Source: Paraburkholderia sprentiae WSM5005
Lineage (GTDB): Bacteria > Pseudomonadota > Gammaproteobacteria > Burkholderiales > Burkholderiaceae
Reading direction: 5' to 3'
Length of the DNA: 64,000 bases
Assembly: GCF_001865575.2 (NCBI RefSeq)
Contig: NZ_CP017562.2
Coordinates: forward strand, 248,001 to 312,000
The translations under genes were made by a program, and so were the position numbers. Below the pieces are notes generated by a model. It worked only from the letters and a program-made list of their open reading frames with translations, was not told where the DNA came from and did no database searches. Below, piece after piece: positions 53,244-60,517 of this stretch. Numbering within the stretch: the first letter of the stretch is position 1; every line of letters starts with the position of its first letter.

Positions 53244-53402
53244 CTGTCGTCATGCGGCCAACCATGTCGCGCACGCTGTTGGCTGCCATCCACCATTCAC
53301 GAGTCTTGCCTTGCCGGTTGGTCGCGTTCGAAGAACGGCTGCGATGTTCGAGACCTTTGCCAGCAAGCGTTCAGGACGTGAATGAGGCAGGCGGGACACT
53401 CC

Positions 53403-53418
53403 TGGCATAACCCATGCA
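53403..53418 (+). promoter_or_regulatory. Sigma-54 (-24/-12) promoter of peptide gene B
   Basis: TGGCATAACCCATGCA matches TGGCAC-N5-TTGCA with two mismatches and exact GG-GC spacing. It aligns base by base with the promoter of peptide gene A (shared TGGCA-AACC--TGC). Predicted start about 53429, 66 bases before ATG 53495. Confidence 0.75.
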
Positions 53419-53429
53419 TCAGTAGCGCC

Positions 53430-53448
53430 CGAGCAGACAAGTTGCTCG
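53430..53448 (+). promoter_or_regulatory. 5'-terminal stem-loop of the peptide B transcript
   Basis: CGAGCA-N7-TGCTCG at the predicted 5' end of the sigma-54 transcript, identical in arms and loop length to that before peptide gene A. Confidence 0.65.
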
Positions 53449-53494
53449 AACCCGACGCACGACGATGCCCGTTCCCTTTTCCAGGAGATTCGAC

Positions 53495-53782
53495 ATGAAC
53501 ACGCTGATGATCAAGGACCTGCCCAACACCGAACAGCTCGACAGCAAGGCGATGAGCGCGGTGCGCGGCGGCAACGGCTACTACTGCCCGATGTCTCCGT
53601 CGTACTTCAGCTACGCGCCCGTCTATGCGCCGAGCACCACCAGGAACGTCTCCACGACGCAGATGATCAACACGGAGATGAACATCCAAAGCGCCAACGG
53701 CAACAACTCGGCGTTGGTCGCGGGTACGACGACCTTGATCGAACCGCACATTACCTCGAATAACTACTCCCACGTGGGCTGA
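53495..53782 (+). CDS. Double-glycine leader peptide B (95 aa)
   Basis: The leader MNTLMIKDL, EQLDSKAM (13-20), Val23, Arg24-Gly25-Gly26 is nearly identical to peptide A. The 69-residue core is Tyr/Asn/Ser/Thr-rich (APVYAP, SANGNNSAL, TSNNYSHVG) with a single Cys (CPMSP) that peptide A lacks. The QSANGNNSA block is reminiscent of the Gln/Asn spacing in curli-type repeats, though only one unit is present. CAGGAGA precedes the ATG. The TolC-type gene follows after a strong hairpin, linking cargo and exporter. Predicted to be cleaved and exported by the PCAT. Confidence 0.83.
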   Translation: MNTLMIKDLPNTEQLDSKAMSAVRGGNGYYCPMSPSYFSYAPVYAPSTTRNVSTTQMINTEMNIQSANGNNSALVAGTTTLIEPHITSNNYSHVG

Positions 53783-53789
53783 ACGGTGC

Positions 53790-53826
53790 GGCGCACGCGC
53801 GGCCCGAGCGGCCGCGCATGTGCGCC
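53790..53826 (+). other. Strong hairpin between peptide gene B and the TolC-type gene
   Basis: Arms GGCGCACGCGCGGCC and GGCCGCGC-ATG-TGCGCC around a 5-nt loop, starting eight bases after the peptide stop. No T tract follows, so mRNA stabilisation or partial attenuation fits better than full termination. Confidence 0.6.
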
Positions 53827-54008
53827 CTGCAACAGGCTGGTCGCTCAAAAAGACCGCTCATTCAATCGTCCTTTCGACGCATCCTTCGCGTATCCGCCGC
53901 TCCCCGCATCGACGTTTCCGCGGCTTCATTGCCGATGCCGCGCGAAATGCGGCTCGGCCTGAAGCCGGGCAGCTCGCGCGAAACAGGCGAATGCAATCGG
54001 AGATCATC

Positions 54009-55511
54009 GTGTCAGCATTGCCGGAATCATCGCCCGATTTGCCGTGTGATTCGCCGCAACGTCAGCGACTCTGCGCTGCGACGACGGCGCCGCGCGACAT
54101 GGGCCGTGTGCTGCGCGGCATCGGCGCCGCAACGATGTGCGCGCTTGTGTTGAGTGCGTGCGTCGACGTGCGCATGCCGGCTTATCAACGCCCGGACACG
54201 CCGGACAAGACATCGTGGTCGGATCGCAAGGGCGCACCGGTATCGGCGGCGCAGACGATCGAGCGCGACTGGTGGAAGGGCTTCCAGGACCCGTACCTGA
54301 ACACGCTGATCGACAAGGCGATCGACGGCAACTTCGATATCCGGGTGCTGGCCGCGCGTATCGAAGTCGCGCACACGCAGATCAGCGAGACCCAAGCGGG
54401 CGCATTGCCGAGCGTGGACCTCGGGGCGGGCACCGACATCCAGACGTCGACCGGACAGCCTTTGACAAGGACGTATAACGTCGCGCTGCAGGTGAGCTGG
54501 GACATCGACATCTGGGGCAAGGTCGAAAAAGGCGTGCAGGCGCAAAAAGCCGAATTCCACGCGAGCGAGGCGGATTGGCGCGCGGGGTATCTCGAACTGG
54601 TCGCGAATGTGGCCAGTACCTATTTCCAGATCCTGCAATTCGACGACCAGATCGCGCAGCAGCAAAAGACTATCGACACGAACCGGCAAATCCTGACGAT
54701 CTACCAAGGCCAGGCGCGCAACGGGCTCGTGCCGCAAACGCAGGTCTTGCGCCAGCTGGCGGAGATCAACCGGCTCACCAACGATCTGTTCGAGCAGCGA
54801 CGCTCACGCGCGGTCGCCAACAACGCGCTCTGTACGCTACTCGGCGTGCCGGCCGGCGAGTTCCAACTGCCGCAGGGTCATTTGCAGGACCGGGTGAAGT
54901 TGCCGAGCGTGCCCGATGGCTTGCCCGCGCAATTGTTGTCGCGCCGTCCCGACGTGGTGGCGGCCGAATTCAGGGTGCTCGAGGCCTATGACCTTGTCGG
55001 TCAGTCGAAGCTCGCCCAATTGCCGACCATCGGCCTTACCGCGCAGGGCGGTACGGCAAGCTACGCGCTCAACCAGTTGCTGAAGTCGTTCACGTTCGGC
55101 CTGATGCCGAGCATCAACATCCCGCTGTTCGATCCGGGCGTGCGCGCACATGTGAAGGTGAGCGAAGCGCAGTCTACAGTCGCCGAGCAGCAATATCGCG
55201 TGGCAGTGATGGGCGCGTTCGAGGAAGTGGAAAATGCGCTCGTCAATCTGAGTGCCCATAAGGCGCAGCACGCGGAACTGCAGCAGCAGGTGGCGCGGCT
55301 GCAGATCGTCGCGGACCAGATCCAGTCGCAACTACGCCTTGGCGTCGTGTCGCAACTCGAAGTGTTCGAAGACGAGCGGACCTTGCTGGAGGCGCAACAG
55401 GCCTTGCTGGCAAATCATCAATTGATTCTGTCCGATACGGTAACGCTTTATAAGGCGCTCGGCGGCGGCTGGCCAGGCGTCGACGTACAAGCGCAGATCA
55501 AAGAGAAGTAA
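54009..55511 (+). CDS. TolC/NodT-type outer-membrane efflux lipoprotein
   Basis: The 500-residue outer-membrane factor has a lipobox (LVLSAC, Cys about 52) and two OEP repeats: DYWW-like WWKGFQDPYLNTLIDKA, ASTYFQILQFDDQIAQQQKT, and LLSRRPDVVAAEFRV near the middle, as in the NodT family. It should form the trimeric channel for the HlyD/PCAT machinery. The start is GTG 54009 with GGAG six bases upstream, which leaves a long n-region; ATG 54099 would give a more usual lipoprotein signal but has no ribosome-binding site. It lies 226 bp after peptide gene B. Confidence 0.88.
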   Translation: MSALPESSPDLPCDSPQRQRLCAATTAPRDMGRVLRGIGAATMCALVLSACVDVRMPAYQRPDTPDKTSWSDRKGAPVSAAQTIERDWWKGFQDPYLNTLIDKAIDGNFDIRVLAARIEVAHTQISETQAGALPSVDLGAGTDIQTSTGQPLTRTYNVALQVSWDIDIWGKVEKGVQAQKAEFHASEADWRAGYLELVANVASTYFQILQFDDQIAQQQKTIDTNRQILTIYQGQARNGLVPQTQVLRQLAEINRLTNDLFEQRRSRAVANNALCTLLGVPAGEFQLPQGHLQDRVKLPSVPDGLPAQLLSRRPDVVAAEFRVLEAYDLVGQSKLAQLPTIGLTAQGGTASYALNQLLKSFTFGLMPSINIPLFDPGVRAHVKVSEAQSTVAEQQYRVAVMGAFEEVENALVNLSAHKAQHAELQQQVARLQIVADQIQSQLRLGVVSQLEVFEDERTLLEAQQALLANHQLILSDTVTLYKALGGGWPGVDVQAQIKEK

Positions 55512-55605
55512 CGAAACATTGAGCTAATCCTGGTGTTGGCGTATCACGCGGGTATTTCGTCGGCTGATGACTTACGCGCTGTCTTCTCAACCGGCGATAT
55601 CCAAA

Positions 55606-55633
55606 TTGACACTCTCGATGCGTGACTTACAAT
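55606..55633 (+). promoter_or_regulatory. Sigma-70 promoter of the FHA-HlyD-PpiC-PCAT operon
   Basis: -35 TTGACA, 16-base spacer, -10 TACAAT; predicted start about 55640. This suggests housekeeping expression of the secretion machinery, in contrast to the sigma-54 promoters of the peptide genes. Confidence 0.7.
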
Positions 55634-55748
55634 CCTTTAGGGGTCAGCGTTTGCGTGGCTCGTCACAACGACATGGTTGCGCCGTTGTTCTTCGTCCCGT
55701 TCGCCCCGCGTCGTCGCCGCGGCGGGTAAACGCTTAGTGATCCAGAAA

Positions 55749-58337
55749 ATGGCCACCGGCGAAGCTCCGATTGCTGAAATGCGCGCGACAGTGGGCACTG
55801 CCTTCGACGTGGTGTTGTCGCCGGTAGCGTGCGCGCAGCGCCCCGCGCTCGAAGCGATTCGCATCGTCGACAACCTGTTCGCCATCGGCCGCAGCGAAGC
55901 GCCGTTCAACGACTACCCTCCGCAATGGACCGCCGGTCTCTCGCGCCGGCATGCGCGCGTTTTCGTCGAGCATGGCGCGATTTATGTTGCCGATCTAGGC
56001 AGCAAGAACGGCACCACGGTCAACGGCATCGCGGTGCGGCAAGCTCCCGCGCGCGTGTGCGCCGGCGATGAACTCTGCTTTGGCGGTGAGCTGCGCTATC
56101 GGGTCGGCATCGAGCCGCGCGCGCGCATCGTCGCGAGCGGAAGCGCTTCGCCCGTCACGCATCTATTGCTGGTGCCGCAGCGCGATGACCTTGGTCTGCA
56201 ACCGGTCGACGTGCTGGCTTTTCCGTTTCTCGTCAGCAAGACGGACGAGGTTTTCTCCCGCTATAAAGATCGTTATCCGCACCAGGTCAATTACATTTCG
56301 CGGCGCCATGCGCATCTGTTTCTGAAGGGCGGTGCGCTTTATGTCGAGGATCTCGGCAGCACCAACGGTACGTTCGTGAATGGGCAGCGGCTCGGCGAAT
56401 CGGCGCTTGCGCTGGTGGATGGCGACGTCGTTGCATTTGGCGGCGACCACTTCGTCTACAGGGTGTCGCTGCAGAAATCCCCCGACGTCGAACCCACCGT
56501 GACCCAGCTTTCTCTTCGTAGCGCTGCCGACAGTGGCGCCGATGCCGACAAGACCACCTTCGTCGGCGCGGCGCATTCGTTTCTCGAGATCTTTTGCGTC
56601 GATCCGGCGCTGCAACGCGAAGACGAAGTCAATGAAGCGGCGCAGCCGGGCGCCGCGCGCGCGAAGCGCGATGGCGTAGCGACGGCAAACGGCGCGCAGG
56701 GGGCGCATCCCGCGGACCCGAAAGACCGCGCGAATGAAAGAAGCGGCAAAGGCGGCGTAAAGCGTCAGCCGCGACGCTGGAAGATGCTCGCCGGCGAACT
56801 GCACAAGGCGTTCGCGGACGGCGAGCATACCAACGCGCGGCGCGCCGCGGCATGGGGCGGCGCGGGTGTCGCAATCGTGGTTGCGCTCGGCGTGGGCCTC
56901 TATCTGCACGGTTCATCGGAACGGGAGTTGAAGAGCTTGCTCGCGAGCGGTGATTACTCGAGCGCCGTCACGGTGGCGCGCGGCTATCTGGCCACGCATC
57001 CGGCGGACACGAAAATCAGCGTGCTCGCGAGCGAGGCGTTGCTGAAAGGCGAATTGCCGGGCTGGCTCGAAGCACTGCAAAAAGCGCAGTTCGACCGGGC
57101 CGATGCGCTGCTGAAGAACATGAAGGCGTTGAGCGTGAATAACGCCGATGCCGCGTCGCTGGTCGGCGAACTGCAATGGGTCGGCGATCTCGAACGCTTC
57201 GTCGCGGCGCGCGGCGGCGTCGACGCGCCGATTCGCATGTACACGGACGAAGCGACGATCAATGACCTGCTGCACCGCTGGGACGACGACGCGACGAGTC
57301 ATCAGCGCGCGCTCGACCGTATTGCGAGCTACGTGCCGGTCTTCGCGGAGCCCTACGCGCAAGCGCTCAGTCATCTGCGCAAGCTCGAAAGCGACGATTC
57401 GGTGTACGTCGCCGCGATCGACCGGCTGAACGGCGTGATCCTCGCCGAACTCGCGCGCGACAAACCCGACGCGTTGCCACCGGTACTCGACGATTACGCG
57501 CAGCGTTATCCACGGCTCGCGGGACTCGATCGCGTGCGTGACGATTTGCGCCAATACACGGCCTTGCTGAATGCCGCGCTGAGCCGCCAGTTGACGTCAC
57601 TGCTAGCGATGATGAAAACCGCGCGCTTCCGTACACCGCCTTTTCAGGCCCAATTCCGGCAGCTTGCGGCTACGCGTTTGCCGGCGGCGGACGTCGTTCA
57701 ACGTCAGGATGCGGTCGACGCCGCGTGGCAGCGCGGCGACGCGCAGCAGGCGCTGAACGATTTGCAGTCGATGCCGGCGAGCCCGTGGTCCGACGTGCTG
57801 GCGACCGAAGCCGCGCACAAGAAGGGCTTGTTCGATCAATACAACGATTTGCAAAAAACCCGTGGCGCGAAGGATTACGACCAGCGTCTGCTGTCGTTTT
57901 ACGCGAGCCTCGATCCGCAGACCGACGCATGGTTCGTCCAGGCGGTCCAGAAAGACGTTGCCGCGTTGCATGACAAGGCACTCACGCACGCGCAAGATCT
58001 GCTGCTGCGCGCGCAAAGCCTGTGGAAGACATACCGCGCCAATGGTTCGATCGGCGGCACGCAGCGGCTCGAAGCCGGCATCTCGGCGGGCTTTCGCAAC
58101 GAAGCGCGGCTGCTGACCGAAGCGCAGACGGCGGCGCGGCAGGGCATGCGCATCTACACGCAGTTGAAGGCCGATCATCCCGCCGATTTCGATCGCCTGC
58201 TCGCGGATATCGAAGCCGAAGCGAGTTTGCAGCGTCGCTCGTTGACCGAGTTGCGCATGGTGCTGGACGCTGGGCTTTTGAAGGCGAAGCTCGCATTGAT
58301 TGGAGGCGATCAGAGTGAAACGCGACCCTCACCCTAG
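55749..58337 (+). CDS. Transmembrane protein with two FHA domains
   Basis: The 862-residue protein has two cytoplasmic forkhead-associated domains. The first has FAIGRSEAP, LSRRHARVF and DLGSKNGTTVNG (about 46-92). The second has ISRRHAHLF and DLGSTNGTFVNG (about 184-210). A charged linker, one membrane helix (about 367-387) and a long helical periplasmic domain follow. FHA domains bind phosphothreonine, so it probably docks targets of the Ser/Thr kinase at 47905 to the secretion complex. The HlyD gene overlaps its 3' end by 23 bases. The start is uncertain: ATG 55749 or GTG 55737 and TTG 55677 upstream; none has a strong site. Confidence 0.87.
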   Translation: MATGEAPIAEMRATVGTAFDVVLSPVACAQRPALEAIRIVDNLFAIGRSEAPFNDYPPQWTAGLSRRHARVFVEHGAIYVADLGSKNGTTVNGIAVRQAPARVCAGDELCFGGELRYRVGIEPRARIVASGSASPVTHLLLVPQRDDLGLQPVDVLAFPFLVSKTDEVFSRYKDRYPHQVNYISRRHAHLFLKGGALYVEDLGSTNGTFVNGQRLGESALALVDGDVVAFGGDHFVYRVSLQKSPDVEPTVTQLSLRSAADSGADADKTTFVGAAHSFLEIFCVDPALQREDEVNEAAQPGAARAKRDGVATANGAQGAHPADPKDRANERSGKGGVKRQPRRWKMLAGELHKAFADGEHTNARRAAAWGGAGVAIVVALGVGLYLHGSSERELKSLLASGDYSSAVTVARGYLATHPADTKISVLASEALLKGELPGWLEALQKAQFDRADALLKNMKALSVNNADAASLVGELQWVGDLERFVAARGGVDAPIRMYTDEATINDLLHRWDDDATSHQRALDRIASYVPVFAEPYAQALSHLRKLESDDSVYVAAIDRLNGVILAELARDKPDALPPVLDDYAQRYPRLAGLDRVRDDLRQYTALLNAALSRQLTSLLAMMKTARFRTPPFQAQFRQLAATRLPAADVVQRQDAVDAAWQRGDAQQALNDLQSMPASPWSDVLATEAAHKKGLFDQYNDLQKTRGAKDYDQRLLSFYASLDPQTDAWFVQAVQKDVAALHDKALTHAQDLLLRAQSLWKTYRANGSIGGTQRLEAGISAGFRNEARLLTEAQTAARQGMRIYTQLKADHPADFDRLLADIEAEASLQRRSLTELRMVLDAGLLKAKLALIGGDQSETRPSP

Positions 58338-59688
58338 ACCGTTGTCGGAGGCGCTCGAAGATCATAGCGTCGAAGGCATCGCGATTCTGACGTCGGAGCC
58401 GATGCGGATCGCGCGTGCGCTGATCTGGGCGATGGTTGCGCTCGTCGTCTCGGGTTTGTTGTGGTCGTTCGTCGGTCGCGCGGACGTGATCGTCAGTGCG
58501 CCTGGCACGTTGTCGCCGGAATCGGAAGTACGGCGCATCTATACGCCGATCGACGGCGAACTCGCGGATCTGTATATCGCCGAGGGGCAGCCGGTGTCGA
58601 AGGGCGACGTGCTGGCGCGACTCAATGCGCGCGGTGCGATCGAGGCCGCGAGCAATGCGTTGCAGGCCCAACTCAAACTCGAAGACGCCGAACGCGAATG
58701 GAAGCAGTTTCCGCAGAAGAAGGCGTTGATGGAACGCAAGGCCGCGTCGCTGAAGGCGCAACTCGAAGTCGAAGAGCGCTTGCACGAGAATCGCGTTTCA
58801 GAAGGCACGACGAAGCTTGCCGAAGGGCAGAAGGCCGAACTCGACGAAGCGCGCAGCTCGCTCGACAACGCGCGCCGTGTGCGCGAAGCGGCGAATCAGG
58901 AACTCGATCGCTATTCACGGCTGTTCGCGCAACCGGGCGGCGGTGGTATCGCTGAATTGCAGGTCGAGCAGAAACGCACGGCCGCGCTCGAGGCGGATAA
59001 CGCATACCGTGTCGCGCAATCGAAGCTGTCCGAGCTCGACTTCCGGCTGAGCCATGAATATGCGCAGGCGAACGCGCAACTCGCGACGAGCGGCCAGCAA
59101 AGCACCGATCTGCAACTGCAATACGATGCGGCGGTGCGCGATATCACCGATGCGGAAGACAAGCTGCGCGTGCAACTGCAAAGCGCACGCCTCGAAGCCG
59201 ATGCCGCCGCGCGCGTGCGTTTCGAGAACATCGACAAGGATAATTTTCTGCTGATTCTCGCGCCGGTTTCGGGCGTGATCACCGACGTCACATCGACGCA
59301 GCGCGGCGACAAGATTCAGGCGAATGCGCCGCTCGGCGGCATTGCGCCAAAAGACGCGCGGCCCGTGCTGAAGATAGAAATCGCCGAACACGACCGCGCT
59401 TTTCTGCACGAAGGCCTGCCGGTCAAATTGAAGTTCAACGCGTTTCCCTACCAGCGCTATGGGTTGATCAGCGGCACGCTAGCCTATATCTCGCCGGCCA
59501 CCAAACCGTCGGCGCAGGACAAGCAGCCGGTCTACGAGGGCCGCGTCATGCTCGACAACGATTACTACCAGGTGGCCGGCACGCGTTATCCGCTTCGTTA
59601 CGGCATGACCGCCAATGCGGAAATCGTCGTGCGTGAGCGGCGCCTGATCGATCTCGGTCTCGATCCGTTCAGAGAGGTGGCGGGTTGA
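58315..59688 (+). CDS. HlyD family periplasmic adaptor
   Basis: The 457-residue membrane-fusion protein has one N-terminal membrane helix (about 32-54), a split lipoyl/barrel-sandwich domain (VIVSAPGTLSP...YTPIDGELADLYIAEGQPVSKGDVL and LLILAPVSGVITDV), a long coiled-coil hairpin (about 105-310) and a C-terminal beta-barrel domain (VKLKFNAFPYQRYGLISGTLAYISP). It should bridge the PCAT and the TolC-type channel. The start is GTG 58315 with GGAGG eight bases upstream, overlapping the FHA gene. The coiled coil is long enough for a classic tripartite type I complex. Confidence 0.92.
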   Translation: MKRDPHPRPLSEALEDHSVEGIAILTSEPMRIARALIWAMVALVVSGLLWSFVGRADVIVSAPGTLSPESEVRRIYTPIDGELADLYIAEGQPVSKGDVLARLNARGAIEAASNALQAQLKLEDAEREWKQFPQKKALMERKAASLKAQLEVEERLHENRVSEGTTKLAEGQKAELDEARSSLDNARRVREAANQELDRYSRLFAQPGGGGIAELQVEQKRTAALEADNAYRVAQSKLSELDFRLSHEYAQANAQLATSGQQSTDLQLQYDAAVRDITDAEDKLRVQLQSARLEADAAARVRFENIDKDNFLLILAPVSGVITDVTSTQRGDKIQANAPLGGIAPKDARPVLKIEIAEHDRAFLHEGLPVKLKFNAFPYQRYGLISGTLAYISPATKPSAQDKQPVYEGRVMLDNDYYQVAGTRYPLRYGMTANAEIVVRERRLIDLGLDPFREVAG

Positions 59689-59725
59689 GCGCGCGAATCA
59701 AACATTCACCAAAGGAGCGGAGCAA

Positions 59726-60478
59726 ATGACCGCGATAGTGCGTATCGATGACGAGGTCGTGGACGTCGACGAGTTCATTCGTCTTCTTAAACTGACCGGC
59801 CAGTTCGAGAGCCTGATCGAGCAGATCGTGCGCGACAAGCTGACCGTCCATGCGGCGAAGAAGCAGGGCGTTGCCGTCAGCGTCGACGAAATCCAGCAGC
59901 GCGCCGACCAGTTTCGCCGCGTGCGCGGGCTGCATCGCGCAGCGGATATGAATCATTATCTCGACGCGCTGCACGTGAGCCTCGACGAATTCGAGGCGTT
60001 CATTACGGACGGCCTCTATCAGGAGAAGATGCTCGACGAGATCGGCAACGACGCGGCGATCCGCGATTACTTCGCATTGAATTCACCGAAGTTCGACGCG
60101 CTCGAAGTCAGTCATATCGTGCTCGATAGCGAAGGCAAGGCGAAGGAAATGATCTCGTACCTGCGCGACGACCCCGACAGCTTCGCCGAGATGGCGCGCG
60201 AGCATTCGATTGCCGATACGCGCGAGTCGGGCGGCGTGATCGGCAAGGTGCTACGCGGCTCGCTGAAGCCCGACATCGAGGCGAAGATCTTCAATGCGGC
60301 GCTCGGCGATCTGCTCGGGCCGTTTCCGTCGGCCGACCGTTCGTGCTTCGAAATCTTCGCGGTGACGGCCAAATATCCGGCCACGCTCGATGCCGACGTG
60401 GCCACCGAAATCCGCCGTTTGCTGCGCGAGAGCTGGCTGATAGCCCGCGCCCAGGAACACGTGATCGAAGCGCGCTAG
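59726..60478 (+). CDS. Parvulin-type peptidyl-prolyl isomerase without signal peptide
   Basis: The 250-residue protein has a SurA-like helical N-terminal domain (residues 1-115) and a PpiC/parvulin domain (VSHIVLDSEGKAKEMISYL, FAEMAREHSIADTRESGGVIGKV, then LLGPFPSADRSCFEIFAV). Parvulins next to exporters are usually periplasmic, but no signal peptide or membrane helix is present; it may act in the cytoplasm on unprocessed substrates or be exported itself. AAAGGAG precedes the ATG. It lies between the HlyD and PCAT genes, an order also known from PCAT loci in cyanobacteria. Confidence 0.87.
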   Translation: MTAIVRIDDEVVDVDEFIRLLKLTGQFESLIEQIVRDKLTVHAAKKQGVAVSVDEIQQRADQFRRVRGLHRAADMNHYLDALHVSLDEFEAFITDGLYQEKMLDEIGNDAAIRDYFALNSPKFDALEVSHIVLDSEGKAKEMISYLRDDPDSFAEMAREHSIADTRESGGVIGKVLRGSLKPDIEAKIFNAALGDLLGPFPSADRSCFEIFAVTAKYPATLDADVATEIRRLLRESWLIARAQEHVIEAR

Positions 60479-60517
60479 TACCCGACTAGCGACCGATAAA
60501 GCGAGGCTCGCCGATAC

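Noticed and set aside
53465..53782. Upstream start for peptide B at 53465
   Set aside because: ATG 53495 has CAGGAGA at the right distance and aligns exactly with the start of peptide A.
47905..58337. Type VI secretion locus suggested by kinase plus FHA genes
   Set aside because: No Tss, Hcp, VgrG, PAAR or ClpV gene is in the window; the adjacent exporter genes are TolC, HlyD and PCAT.
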